A DNA stretch of 64,000 nt from Streptomyces hygroscopicus (GTDB taxonomy: Bacteria > Actinomycetota > Actinomycetes > Streptomycetales > Streptomycetaceae). The position numbers and the translations under genes were made by a program. This document shows positions 1 through 8,135 of the stretch, in pieces. The notes beneath the pieces are model-generated. The model worked only from the letters and a program-made list of their open reading frames with translations. It had not been told where the DNA came from and made no database searches. Each line of letters opens with the position of its first letter. Position 1 is the stretch's first letter. The stretch spans positions 7,564,001 through 7,628,000 of the forward strand of contig CP018627.1 of assembly GCA_002021875.1 (NCBI GenBank), in the 5' to 3' direction.

Positions 1-2
1 TG

Positions 3-752
3 CTCGCGCTCACCCGCGACCCCGAGGCGGCCCGGCTGCCGGAGGGCGTACGGGCGGCCCGGACCGAGGAGATGCCCCTGGACGGCGCCACGGCGCTGTT
101 CCTCAACCCCGCCGTGGTGTGGCAGGTGGGGACCGAGAAGCTCCTGGAGCGGGCCAAGCAGAGCGGTGTACGACGGATCGTGATGCTCTCCTCGTCCTCC
201 GTCCTCCAGGACCTCGATCCGCACACGAACCCGATCGGCGTTCGCCACCGCGCACTGGAGGACGAGGTCGAGCGCACGGGGCTGGAGTGGACGTTCGTCC
301 GCCCGGGCGCCTTCGCCGCGAACGCCCTGCAGTGGGTGGACCAGATCAAGGCCGGGGACGTGGTGTACGGGCCGTACGCCGGGGCGCAGATGGCCGCCAT
401 CCACGAGGCGGACATGGGCGCGGTCGCCGCCCGTGCCCTGCTCGCCGACGACCTGGTCGGCCAGACGCCCGAGCTGACCGGACCCGAGTCGCTGAGCTTC
501 GCCGACCAGGTGCGCATCATCGGTGAGGTCGTCGGTCGGCCGCTGCGGTACGAGGAGATCCCGCACGAGGCGGCGCGGGAGCGGATGGCCGGCGGGTTCC
601 TCACGCCGGAGATGGCGGACTCGCTGCTGCGCGTCTTCGCGGAGCTGGTGGACCGGCCGCAGGCGGTCTCGCCGGAGGTGGAGCGCATCACGGGCCGTCC
701 CGGGCGTACGTTCGCGCAGTGGGTGGAGGACCGGGTGGCCGCCTTCCGCTGA
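3..752 (+). CDS. NmrA-like NAD(P)H-binding protein (5' end outside window)
   Basis: The open frame runs in from the left edge without a start codon; an internal ATG at 72 is not a convincing start because good coding sequence precedes it. The visible part reads as the C-terminal two thirds of an atypical short-chain dehydrogenase of the NmrA/NAD(P)H-binding family. Visible signs are the segment VRRIVMLSSSSV, typical of the Rossmann strand before the catalytic region, and the TFVRPGAF turn shared by nucleoside-diphosphate-sugar epimerase-like proteins. The glycine-rich NAD(P) loop would lie upstream, so cofactor use cannot be checked. Such proteins act as redox sensors or small reductases; the substrate is unknown. 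It stands alone before the convergent Ku gene. Confidence 0.8.
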   Translation, partial: LALTRDPEAARLPEGVRAARTEEMPLDGATALFLNPAVVWQVGTEKLLERAKQSGVRRIVMLSSSSVLQDLDPHTNPIGVRHRALEDEVERTGLEWTFVRPGAFAANALQWVDQIKAGDVVYGPYAGAQMAAIHEADMGAVAARALLADDLVGQTPELTGPESLSFADQVRIIGEVVGRPLRYEEIPHEAARERMAGGFLTPEMADSLLRVFAELVDRPQAVSPEVERITGRPGRTFAQWVEDRVAAFR

Positions 753-895
753 CCGGGGTTGCGCCTGCGGCGAGCCTTCCCCAACCCGCCCCTTCCCGGA
801 CCATGGGGCTCCGCCCCCTGGACCCCGGACGCCCTTCGGGCGTGTCCGCAAACGCCGGACGGGCTGAAACAGCCCCGGGTAGGGGAAAGCCCGCC

Positions 896-1996
896 TCAGG
901 AGGCGGTTCGCGTGCCGCGCCCGCCCGTCTGCTTCTTCGCGGTGGTCTTCTTGGCCGCGGCCTTCTTCGTGCCCGTCTGCTTCTTCCCGGCGGTCTTCCC
1001 GGCGGCCTTCTCCGCGGGCTCCTCCTCCGCGGCCTTCGCCGCCTTCGCCCCGCTCCTCTTCGCCGCCGTCTTCTTCTCGCCCGCCGGGGCCTTCTTCGCC
1101 GCGGCCTTCTTCGCGGGGGCCTTCTTACGGCCGCGCAGTTCGTGGACCGTCGCCTCCGCCCCCGCCCCCTCCTCCCCTTCCTCGGCTTCGCCCTTCGCGG
1201 CCTCCCCGGCCTCCTCGCCCCGGGCCTCCTTGGCGCTGCGGACACTCTCCTTCAGCGCCGCCATCAGGTCGACCACCTGCGCGCCCGCGGGCCGCTCACC
1301 GGGCTCGGCGGTGGGCGTGGCGCCGGACACCTTCGCCGCCACCAGCTCCTCCAGCGCCTCGTGGTACTCGTCGTGCAGATCGCTCAGATCCACCTCGCCG
1401 AGCGTCTCCATCAGGGTGTCGGCGAGGTCCAGTTCGGCCGGTTTGACGGTCACCTTCTCCTTGGGGGCCACCCCCGCGGGCTCGCGCACCTCGTCCGGCC
1501 AGAGCAGCCGGTGCAGCGCGATGGTGTCGCCCACGACGCGGAGCATCCCCAGCCGCTCGCGGCCACGGTGGGCGTATTTGGCGATGGCGACCTTCTCGCT
1601 GCGCTTGAGCGCCTCGCGCAGCAGGGTGTACGGCTTGGCCCCGGCGGCGCCGGTGGTGCCCAGGTAGTAGGCGTCGCCCATCTGCAGCGGGTCGATCTCG
1701 GCGGCGGAGATGAACGCCTCGATCTCCAGGGTGTGGGTGGTGGGCAGCGGAAGGGCCGCGAGGTCCTCGTCGGTGATCGGGACCAGCGCGCCGTCCGCGT
1801 CCTCGTACGCCCGCCCGATCTCGCTCGACTCGACCGGACTGTCCTCGAGCTCGCAGACCTTGCGGTAGCGGATGCGGCCTCCGTCGCGGGTGTGGATCTG
1901 CCGGAACGAGATCGAGTGGTCCTCGGTGGCCGGATAGATCTTGATCGGAATGCTCACCAGGCCAAACGAAATGTTCCCATTCCAGATAGATCGCAT
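896..1996 (-). CDS. ku: Ku DNA end-binding protein (bacterial NHEJ)
   Basis: A 366-residue bacterial Ku. It begins MRSIWNGNISFGLVSIPIKIY, the hallmark N-terminus of the family, and the ring-forming core runs to about residue 260. Ku homodimers thread onto double-strand breaks and recruit LigD-type enzymes. The last ~100 residues are a long Lys/Ala-rich tail (repeated AKK, KKA and TKK), longer than in minimal Ku proteins and typical of actinobacterial Ku, where such tails contact DNA and the ligase. The start was set at this ATG because an AAGGGA Shine-Dalgarno lies just upstream and the family N-terminus begins exactly here, although the frame stays open further upstream. It is divergent from the polymerase gene with 30 bp between starts, so the promoters must overlap. 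Confidence 0.95.
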   Translation of the reverse strand: MRSIWNGNISFGLVSIPIKIYPATEDHSISFRQIHTRDGGRIRYRKVCELEDSPVESSEIGRAYEDADGALVPITDEDLAALPLPTTHTLEIEAFISAAEIDPLQMGDAYYLGTTGAAGAKPYTLLREALKRSEKVAIAKYAHRGRERLGMLRVVGDTIALHRLLWPDEVREPAGVAPKEKVTVKPAELDLADTLMETLGEVDLSDLHDEYHEALEELVAAKVSGATPTAEPGERPAGAQVVDLMAALKESVRSAKEARGEEAGEAAKGEAEEGEEGAGAEATVHELRGRKKAPAKKAAAKKAPAGEKKTAAKRSGAKAAKAAEEEPAEKAAGKTAGKKQTGTKKAAAKKTTAKKQTGGRGTRTAS

Positions 1997-2026
1997 GCTT
2001 GATCCCTTTCGTGAGATTCTTATCGT

Positions 2027-2983
2027 ATGTCCCCGATCGCGGAGGTGGAGGGGCGGCGGATCACGCTCAGGAACCTCGACAAGGTCATCCATCCGGCCAC
2101 CGGCACCACAAAGGGCGAGCTGCTGCACTACCTGGCGTCGGCCGCGGACCCGCTCCTCGGCCATCTGCACGGTCGGCCGCTGGCGTTCCTCCGCTACCCG
2201 GACGGCCCCGACGGTCAGAAGTTCTTCACCAAGAACCCGCCTCCGGGCACGCCTTCCTGGGTGACGACGGCCGAGGTCACCCGCCATAAGGGGGAGACCG
2301 CGCAACAGGTGCTGATCCAGGACCTGCCCTCGCTGATGTGGGCGGCCAACCTCGTGGTGGAGCTCCACGCCCCGATGTGGCGGATCGACCAGGGCGTGGG
2401 CATCGCCGACCGGCTCGTCTTCGACCTCGACCCCGGGCCGCCCGCCACGATCGTGGACTGCCGCGTCGTCGCCGTATGGCTGCGCGAGCGGCTGGCCGCC
2501 GACGGCCTTACGGCGTACGCCAAGACCAGTGGCTCCAAGGGGCTGCATCTGCTGGTGCCGGTGGAGCCGACCCCCTCCCGGCAGGTCACCGCCTACGCCA
2601 GACGGCTGGCCCTGGAGGCCGCGAACGCCATGCCGGACCTGGTCATCCGCAAGATGACCCGCGCGCTGCGGCCGGGGAAGGTGTACGTGGACTTCAGCCA
2701 GAACGCGGCCGCGAAGACCACCGCCGCCCCCTACACCCCCCGCGCCCTCCCAGAACCGGCCGTCTCCACGCCCGTCACCTGGGAGGAGGTCGAGGAGTGC
2801 CACACCCCGGCGGCGCTGTCCTTCCTGATCGACGACATCCCGGCGCGGCTCGACCGCCACGGGGATCTGCTCGCCCCGCTGCTGGACCCGGCGCAGGCGC
2901 GCCCGCTGCCGACGGGAGAGGGCGGTGCCGGTGAAGGCGACGGAGAACAGGACGCCGACGACGAAGGCGCGGTCGACCGATGA
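2027..2983 (+). CDS. LigD-type polymerase/primase domain protein (NHEJ)
   Basis: A stand-alone polymerase domain of the LigD family (archaeo-eukaryotic primase fold), 318 aa, which fills gaps and adds nucleotides at broken DNA ends. Family signatures include LRNLDKVIHP near the N-terminus, the metal-binding segment RLVFDLDPGPP (the two Asp of the primase active site), KTSGSKGLHLLVP, and the distal RKVYVDFSQN-like stretch VYVDFSQN. No ligase or 3'-phosphoesterase domain is attached. The gene overlaps the ligase by 4 bp (ATGA), so the two are translationally coupled and restore in two polypeptides what LigD of Mycobacterium carries in one. Divergent from ku. Confidence 0.93.
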   Translation: MSPIAEVEGRRITLRNLDKVIHPATGTTKGELLHYLASAADPLLGHLHGRPLAFLRYPDGPDGQKFFTKNPPPGTPSWVTTAEVTRHKGETAQQVLIQDLPSLMWAANLVVELHAPMWRIDQGVGIADRLVFDLDPGPPATIVDCRVVAVWLRERLAADGLTAYAKTSGSKGLHLLVPVEPTPSRQVTAYARRLALEAANAMPDLVIRKMTRALRPGKVYVDFSQNAAAKTTAAPYTPRALPEPAVSTPVTWEEVEECHTPAALSFLIDDIPARLDRHGDLLAPLLDPAQARPLPTGEGGAGEGDGEQDADDEGAVDR

Positions 2984-3918
2984 CGTCGTCCCCTGAGCCG
3001 CCCCTTCAGCCGCCCGTGGACGTGGCGCTGGCCCGCGTCGTCCCCACCCTGCCGACCGCCCCGCCCGGACGGCGGCTGGCCTACGAGCCCAAGTTCGACG
3101 GCCATCGGCTGCTGATCTTCCGGCTGGCGGACGCCGTAAGGATGCAGGCCCGCTCCGGCCGCATCATCACCCGCGCCTTCCCCGACCTGGAGGCCGCCGC
3201 GCGGCCGCTACCGCCCGGCACGGTCCTCGACGGCGAGGTGGTGGTGTGGGCGGGCAACCGTACGGACTTCGCCGCCGTCCAGAAGCGCGCCTTCGCCGCG
3301 TCCGAGTCCCGGGCGGGTCGGCTCGCCCGGGAACTGCCCGCCTCCTACGCCGCCTTCGACCTGCTCGCGATCGGCGAGGAGGACCTGCGGCCGCTTCCGT
3401 ACGCGGAGCGCCGGGCCAGGCTGATGGCGCTCCTCGAACCGCTCGGCCCACCGCTGCAGGCCGTGCCGATGACGACCGATCCACAGCTCGCCGCCACCTG
3501 GTACGAGGCGCTTCCGGAGATCGGGGTCGAGGGCCTGGTCATCAAGGACCTGGACCAGCCCTACCGGCCGGGCCGCCACTGGCGGAAGCTGCGCCATTCG
3601 GAGACCCGTGACGCCGTCGTCGTCGGCGTCGTCGGCCCCCGCCTCCGCCCGCGCGCCCTCGCGCTGGTGCTCCCCGGCGACGACGCGCCCGTCATCTCCG
3701 CCCCGCTTGCCACGGTCGTCCGGGCCCAGCTCAGCACGGCCCTGCGCGATCTGCCCGACCCCCAGCCCCCGCCCGCCGAACTCCCCACCGCACTGGACCG
3801 GGTCGGCGCCGAGATCGCCTACCGCCCGATCGCCCCGGACCTGACGGTCGAGGTCCGCCAGGAAAGCACGGTCCGCCACGCGGCGACGACGGTCATGCGC
3901 CTCCGCATCCCGGACTGA
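2980..3918 (+). CDS. ATP-dependent DNA ligase (LigC/LigD ligase-domain type)
   Basis: A compact 312-residue ATP-dependent ligase. The adenylation motif I is EPKFDGHR near residue 33, whose Lys accepts AMP. Motif III/IIIa is seen in VLDGEVVVW, motif IV in VEGLVIKD and motif V in [17 protein letters not shown]. The short C-terminal OB-fold region carries the family's AEIAYRPI and [15 protein letters not shown] sequence, and no extra domains are present. It seals nicks in NHEJ or base-excision-type repair. The start overlaps the stop of the polymerase gene. Together with ku this forms a split version of the Ku-LigD system common in streptomycetes. Confidence 0.93.
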   Translation: MTSSPEPPLQPPVDVALARVVPTLPTAPPGRRLAYEPKFDGHRLLIFRLADAVRMQARSGRIITRAFPDLEAAARPLPPGTVLDGEVVVWAGNRTDFAAVQKRAFAASESRAGRLARELPASYAAFDLLAIGEEDLRPLPYAERRARLMALLEPLGPPLQAVPMTTDPQLAATWYEALPEIGVEGLVIKDLDQPYRPGRHWRKLRHSETRDAVVVGVVGPRLRPRALALVLPGDDAPVISAPLATVVRAQLSTALRDLPDPQPPPAELPTALDRVGAEIAYRPIAPDLTVEVRQESTVRHAATTVMRLRIPD

Positions 3919-4099
3919 CCCACCCCCTGAGCCACTGCCGGCAGAGGGCCGGGGCTCGCACCCACCCAGCACCTGGCCCCGGGGCCGAATGCCGAGTGCG
4001 GACCGTGGGCGCCTCCGGCGGAAAGTCCCCCACCCCGCCCCTTCCCGCAGCATCGATATGCGGCTCCGCCGCGCGGGATGGGGCTCCGCCCCTCGCCCC

Positions 4100-4289
4100 C
4101 GCCGGGGCTCCGCCCCGGACCCCGCTCCTCAAACGCCGGAGGGGCTGAACGGCGGTCCGCCCCGGACCCGGTCTTCAAACGCCGGAGGGGCTGAACAGCG
4201 GGCTCCGCTCCGGACCCGCTCTTCAGACGCCGGGGCTGAACAGCGGGCTCCGCTCCGGGCCTCGGTCTTCAAACGCCGGAGGGGCTGAA
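4100..4289. repeat. About four tandem ~46-bp intergenic repeat units
   Basis: Four near-identical units follow each other with 46-47 bp spacing, each ending in a core close to AAACGCCGGAGGGGCTGAA (cores near 4130, 4176, 4223 and 4270). Between the cores lies GC-rich sequence of the form CGCTCCGGACCCGCTC. A related single core with one substitution sits near 847-867 just downstream of the first gene. From general knowledge, this core recurs after stop codons in many Streptomyces genomes; its function is not known to me. The whole 3919-4605 gap otherwise holds only the inverted repeats listed separately. Confidence 0.75.
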
Positions 4290-4401
4290 TTCACGGCCCC
4301 CGGGCTGAACGTGAGCCGGACGGACGCACTGGGCCACCGGCGGGTGGTCGCCGGTGAGACGGGAGGGGGTGGGGTCGCAGGGGTGGCGTCCTGGACGCTT
4401 T

Positions 4402-4467
4402 CGCATATTTGTGGCGCCAATCCCCGGCCCACTCCACGCCCCCGGGCACCGGCGCCGTAAATATGCG
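4402..4467. repeat. Imperfect 17-bp inverted repeat in the ligase/desulfhydrase gap
   Basis: The left arm at 4402-4418 (CGCATATTTGTGGCGCC) and the right arm at 4451-4467 match as reverse complements at 15 of 17 positions, with a 32-bp GC-rich loop. The AT-rich ATATTT patch is unusual against the surrounding GC content. It could be a terminator or a protein-binding site; no poly-T run follows. Confidence 0.6.
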
Positions 4468-4538
4468 GTCCAGGGCGCCGCACCGGAGGCCCCGCCCCCG
4501 CCACCCACCACAAACCCCGGCGCGGGTTGCCCGGTAGT

Positions 4539-4579
4539 GGGTTGCCCTGGTGAGGGGGCACCCCGCACCAGGGCAACCC
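4539..4579 (-). terminator. Strong hairpin downstream of the desulfhydrase gene
   Basis: A perfect 14-bp stem (GGGTTGCCCTGGTG paired with its complement) closes a 13-nt loop 26 bp beyond the stop of the minus-strand gene. No U-tract follows, as is usual in streptomycetes. Confidence 0.75.
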
Positions 4580-4605
4580 TGACAGGGCAGTACCGACGAC
4601 GCCCG

Positions 4606-5649
4606 TCAGGTCGACAGCGCCGCACCACTCTCCGAACCGTCCGAACCGTCCGAACCCACTGAACCCACTGAACTCACCGAACCCACCGAACCCACCGAAC
4701 CCTCCGAACCCTCCGGATCCGGCGGCCCCGTGACCACCGCCGTCACCCGGCTACCCGGGGCCAGTTCGCCCCGCTCCGCCAGCCCGTACACACCCCACAG
4801 CATCTTCGCCACATACCGCCGCTCCACCCGCACCCCATGCCGCCCCTCGAATCGAGCCGCGAACGCCTCCAACTCCACCGGAACGCGCCCATACCCGCCG
4901 CCGTGATAGCCGTGCTCGATCCGCCAGTTGCCGAACGAGCACCCCCAGCCGCGCCGGTGCAGCTCGGCCACCTCGCCCTCCAGATAGCCGTCCGCCCCCT
5001 TCAGGACGGCGAACCCCACCGCCCGCGCACCGGCCGGGAGCGCGGCCGCGATACCGGCGAGGGTGCCCCCGGTGCCCACCGCGCAGCACACCACATCGCC
5101 CGGACCCAGGTCGGGCAGCTCCGCGACGAGGTCCGCGGCCCCGCCCGCCGCCAGGACGTTCGTACCGCCCTCCGGGAGGACGTAGGCGCGCCCCCACCGC
5201 TCCTCCAGCCCCCGCAGCGTGCCCGGGTCGTCCTCGCTCAGGCCGCGCAGCGTCTCGCGGTAGGCGGAGCGGGTGACGAAGGCCAGCTCCATGCCATGCT
5301 CCTCGGCCCGCGCCAACGACCAGTTGCGCGGTGCGCCGGCCAGCTCGTCGCCCCGGATGACCCCGACTGTCGACAGCCCGTAAGCGGCCCCCGCAGCCGC
5401 CACCGCGCGGATGTGGTTGGAGTACGCGCCGCCAAAGGTGAGCAGCCGGGTATGACCCTGCTCGACGGCCGCGAGCAGATTCGGCGTGAGCTTGCGCCAC
5501 TTGTTGCCCGGCACCAGCGGATGGATGAGATCGTCCCGCTTCAGCCGCAGCTCCACGCCTCGCTCGGCGAGCCACGGCTCGGGCACGTCCCACATCGGGG
5601 ACGGCAGCCGGGGCCGTATCGGGCCGGAGGTGTCCACGGAGCGTCTCAC
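4606..5649 (-). CDS. PLP-dependent D-cysteine desulfhydrase / ACC deaminase family enzyme
   Basis: A fold-type II PLP enzyme of the 1-aminocyclopropane-1-carboxylate deaminase / D-cysteine desulfhydrase family. The Schiff-base lysine is in VPGNKWRKL (about residue 50), followed by the family's TFGGAYSNHIRAVAA segment and the phosphate-binding loop AVGTGGTLAGIAA. It probably converts D-cysteine or a related beta-substituted amino acid to pyruvate, ammonia and sulfide; the exact substrate cannot be read from sequence. The GTG start at 5649 was kept, but a later ATG at 5595 is possible. The last ~35 residues are a Gly-Ser-Val/Asp repeat encoded by a 9-bp tandem repeat, so the C-terminus is a hypervariable tail unlike the family. 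Confidence 0.85.
   Translation of the reverse strand: MRRSVDTSGPIRPRLPSPMWDVPEPWLAERGVELRLKRDDLIHPLVPGNKWRKLTPNLLAAVEQGHTRLLTFGGAYSNHIRAVAAAGAAYGLSTVGVIRGDELAGAPRNWSLARAEEHGMELAFVTRSAYRETLRGLSEDDPGTLRGLEERWGRAYVLPEGGTNVLAAGGAADLVAELPDLGPGDVVCCAVGTGGTLAGIAAALPAGARAVGFAVLKGADGYLEGEVAELHRRGWGCSFGNWRIEHGYHGGGYGRVPVELEAFAARFEGRHGVRVERRYVAKMLWGVYGLAERGELAPGSRVTAVVTGPPDPEGSEGSVGSVGSVSSVGSVGSDGSDGSESGAALST
4632..4712. repeat. 9-bp coding minisatellite, nine copies
   Basis: Nine consecutive units of the form CCGAACCCA, with small substitutions, lie inside the 3' end of the desulfhydrase gene. Because the unit is a multiple of three, copy-number change keeps the frame and only lengthens or shortens the Gly-Ser tail. 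Confidence 0.9.
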
Positions 5650-5660
5650 CTCTCCATTCT

Positions 5661-5720
5661 CGCCGCTGCCCGCGACCGGGCGCCGCTGCCCGCGACCGGG
5701 CGCCGCTGCCCGCGACCGGG
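5661..5720. repeat. Three perfect 20-bp tandem repeats upstream of the desulfhydrase gene
   Basis: CGCCGCTGCCCGCGACCGGG occurs three times head to tail, immediately upstream of the minus-strand start at 5649. It is followed at 5728-5785 by two copies of a related ~32-bp unit containing GGCGCGTCCAC. They fill most of the 190-bp gap between the two genes and occupy the expected promoter position. Confidence 0.9.
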
Positions 5721-5840
5721 CCGGGCCACGGCGCGTCCACGGACTGCGAGGGCCGGGTCACGGCGCGTCCACAGACTGCGATCGGCCGCTGACAACGGCC
5801 GGCTGGGAACCGGCCGTCGGCAACTGCCCGTCCCGTGGCC

Positions 5841-6869
5841 TCACAGCTCCACGATGACGGCGCCCAGGTGGCGTCCCTCGGTCAGCTCGCGGAGTGCCTG
5901 GGGGGCCTGCTCGATGCCGCGCAGCCGGGCGTGCGGGAAGGAGAGGGTGCCCGTGCGCAGGCCCTCGGCGAAGCGGCGGTTCCACTGGGGGATCAGGTCC
6001 AGGTGGTCGTAGAGGGCGATGCCCCGCAGGGTGATGCTGCGGGAGAGCAGCGAGAGCGTGTCGATCTCGGTCTTCGAGGCACTGGAGGCACTGGAGGCAT
6101 TCGTGGCCTCCGTGGCGAGCTGACTGGCCAGCGCGCCCACGATGGCGATCCGGGCGCCCCTGTTGGCGACGGCGATGGCCGCCGTCAGCTGCTCGCCGCC
6201 CACATTGTCGAAGACCGCGTCGACGCCGTCCGGGGCGGCCTCGCGCAGTTGGTCCTCGATGGGGCCCGCGCCGCGGATGACCACCGCGTCATAGCCCAGT
6301 TCGCCGATCAGCCGTTCGGCCTTCTGCCGCGAACCGGTGCTGCCGATGACCCGGGCGGCGCCGAACTGCCGGGCGATCTGGCCGGCCAGGGAGCCCACGC
6401 CACCGGCCGCCCCGGTGACGAACACCGTGTCACCGGACCGCACCGCGGCGCCGCGCTCGATGCCCATCAGAGCGGTGGGGCCTTGGGAGAGGTAGGCGGC
6501 CGGGTCGGGCATCAGGCCCGGTTCGAGGCGGTGGGCCTGATCCGCGTCGAGCAGCGCGTACTCCCGCCAGCCGAGCCGGTGTTCCACCAGTTCGCCGGGG
6601 GTGAGGTCGGTACCGGGAGCGGCTACGACCTCACCGACCGCCGGCCCGTTCAGCGGTGCCCCGATCTCGAAGGAGGGCATCGGCACATCGGTGTTCTCGT
6701 CCATCAGCGTGCGCATCACGGCGGCGACGCCCATATGGGTGTTGCGCACGAGGACCTGGCCCGGTCCGGGCTCGGGGACCGGCACCTCCGCGATCTCGAA
6801 GAGGTCATCCTTGACCGGTCCCTCGGGGCGGGCCACCAGTCGGACTTCGCGGTGCGTGTGGTTCGTCAT
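5841..6869 (-). CDS. NADP-dependent medium-chain oxidoreductase (PTGR/LTB4DH-like)
   Basis: A zinc-free medium-chain dehydrogenase/reductase, 342 aa, of the prostaglandin-reductase / quinone-oxidoreductase group. The N-terminal substrate domain is followed by the Rossmann loop VTGAAGGVGSLAGQIA (about residues 150-165) and then VFDNVGGEQL, a family signature. No zinc-binding Cys/His set is present. It probably reduces activated alkenes or quinones with NADPH in the cytosol. The ATG at 6869 was preferred over 6893 because GGAG lies at correct spacing and the conserved sequence starts there. A short Ala/Ser run (ATNASSASSAS) near residue 270 looks like replication slippage. Upstream lies the CCAACAG heptamer tract. 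Confidence 0.9.
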   Translation of the reverse strand: MTNHTHREVRLVARPEGPVKDDLFEIAEVPVPEPGPGQVLVRNTHMGVAAVMRTLMDENTDVPMPSFEIGAPLNGPAVGEVVAAPGTDLTPGELVEHRLGWREYALLDADQAHRLEPGLMPDPAAYLSQGPTALMGIERGAAVRSGDTVFVTGAAGGVGSLAGQIARQFGAARVIGSTGSRQKAERLIGELGYDAVVIRGAGPIEDQLREAAPDGVDAVFDNVGGEQLTAAIAVANRGARIAIVGALASQLATEATNASSASSASKTEIDTLSLLSRSITLRGIALYDHLDLIPQWNRRFAEGLRTGTLSFPHARLRGIEQAPQALRELTEGRHLGAVIVEL

Positions 6870-6912
6870 GGACTCCAACCAAACGTGAGGCATGCGGCAA
6901 GGTCAACCGGAC

Positions 6913-6989
6913 CCAACAGCCAACAGCCAACAGCCAACAGCCAACAGCCAACAGCCAACAGCCAACAGCCAACAGCCAACAGCCAACAG
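6913..6989. repeat. Perfect heptamer tract CCAACAG x11
   Basis: Eleven uninterrupted copies of the 7-bp unit CCAACAG lie between the methyltransferase stop (7055) and the oxidoreductase start (6869), followed by three spaced copies of GGACGTCAG (6993-7030). The tract lies 44-120 bp upstream of the oxidoreductase start, a position where length change could alter promoter spacing. Confidence 0.97.
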
Positions 6990-7054
6990 CCGCGGACGTC
7001 AGGACGGGGACGTCAGCCGGGGACGTCAGGCCCGGAGTGTGGCGGCCCGGAACG

Positions 7055-8044
7055 TCACGAGAAGCGGGCGATCGCCGTCATCGTCGGCCGCAGGTTCCGT
7101 ACCGCGGGCAGCCACCGCATCAGGGGCGCCACCGCCCCGTAGTAGAAGCCGCGCCCGCGCGGCGGCGGCATCTCGCGTACGTCCGTGATCGCCGGATGGG
7201 CCGTCCGCACCTTCGGCAGCTCGCCCGCGTCCATACCCCACGGCATGGGCGGTGTGCGATAGCCCTGCGCGGTGCGCATCTCGCCGCGCGTCGTCCGGGC
7301 GCTGAACCACCGCGGCACCGCGTCGAAGACCAGCGCCCCGCCCCGGAACCGCTCGGCGCACCCCGCTATCAGGTCCTTCACCTCGGTCGGCCGCAGATAC
7401 ATCAGCAGCCCCTGGGCGGTGATCAGCACCCCGCGCGCGGGATCGACCTCGTCCCGCCAGGACAGGTCGAGCGCCGAGCGGGCGAGGGTGCGCCGCCGCT
7501 CCTCGTCCGGCAGCAGCGCCCGCCGCACCTCGGCGGTCTCCGGCAGCTCCACGCACAGCCAGCGCGCCCGGCCGTTGTCCACCCGCCAGAACTGCGTCTC
7601 GAGACCCTCGGCGAGTGTGACGACCGTGCCGTCCGGATGCTCGTCGAGGAAGGTCCGTACGGCGGTGTCGAAGGTGCGGACGCGCAGCGCGTGGCCCTGC
7701 GCCAGCAGCGGGGTGGGCGCTCCGAAGGTCTCCTCGAAGGGGTAGTCGATGCGGTCGACCAACTCGACGGCCTTGGGGTCGTCGAGCACGGTCCGGGCCC
7801 GGCGGGCCTCGGCGGCCCGCATATAGAGGTTCCACAGCAAGGTCTCGGGCACCTCGCTCAGCTCGACGCGCCGACCACCCTTGCCGTTCCCGTTCCTGTT
7901 CCCGCTCCCGTTGCCGTCCGGTCCGGTGTCCGGTTCGGCGTCCGATCCGGCATCCGGTCCGGTGCCCGCTCCGGCGTCCGCCATGGCGTCGTCACTCCTC
8001 GCACACGCGTCCCTCGGCGTTTCCGCCACCGCCTCCACCGCCAT
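7055..8044 (-). CDS. Class I SAM-dependent methyltransferase, LCMT-like
   Basis: A 329-residue methyltransferase of the leucine-carboxyl-methyltransferase-like (PPM1/Tcmp) superfamily. After a low-complexity Asp/Gly/Asn N-terminus (residues ~20-57, GSDAEPDTGPDG and NGNGKGG) comes PETLLWNLYMRA, the entry to the fold. The SAM-binding strand is VVTLAEGLETQFWRVDNG, the second acidic motif is WLCVELPE, and ARGVLITAQGLLMYL corresponds to motif IV. The acceptor is unknown; family members methylate carboxyls or hydroxyls of small molecules. The start has a GTGAGG ribosome site; a second ATG at 7984 would remove part of the low-complexity leader. It stands alone, separated from the carnitine operon by a hairpin. 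Confidence 0.82.
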   Translation of the reverse strand: MAVEAVAETPRDACARSDDAMADAGAGTGPDAGSDAEPDTGPDGNGSGNRNGNGKGGRRVELSEVPETLLWNLYMRAAEARRARTVLDDPKAVELVDRIDYPFEETFGAPTPLLAQGHALRVRTFDTAVRTFLDEHPDGTVVTLAEGLETQFWRVDNGRARWLCVELPETAEVRRALLPDEERRRTLARSALDLSWRDEVDPARGVLITAQGLLMYLRPTEVKDLIAGCAERFRGGALVFDAVPRWFSARTTRGEMRTAQGYRTPPMPWGMDAGELPKVRTAHPAITDVREMPPPRGRGFYYGAVAPLMRWLPAVRNLRPTMTAIARFS

Positions 8045-8077
8045 TCAACCTCACCCGATCCCTCATCCGGAACGGCG

Positions 8078-8116
8078 AACGCCCCGGCCCCCGGACGAAT
8101 CCGGGGCCGGGGCGTT
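8078..8116 (-). terminator. Perfect hairpin ending the carnitine operon
   Basis: A 17-18-bp stem (AACGCCCCGGCCCCCGGA and its complement) with a short CGAA loop lies 20 bp past the stop of the thioesterase gene and before the methyltransferase start, so it can insulate the two units. Confidence 0.9.
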
Positions 8117-8135
8117 CAGGAGGGACGGCGGTCGT

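Noticed and set aside
6913..6989. Heptamer tract as a CRISPR array or coding repeat
   Set aside because: The unit is 7 bp with no spacers, and the frames through it (SQQPTANSQQ) have no coding support.
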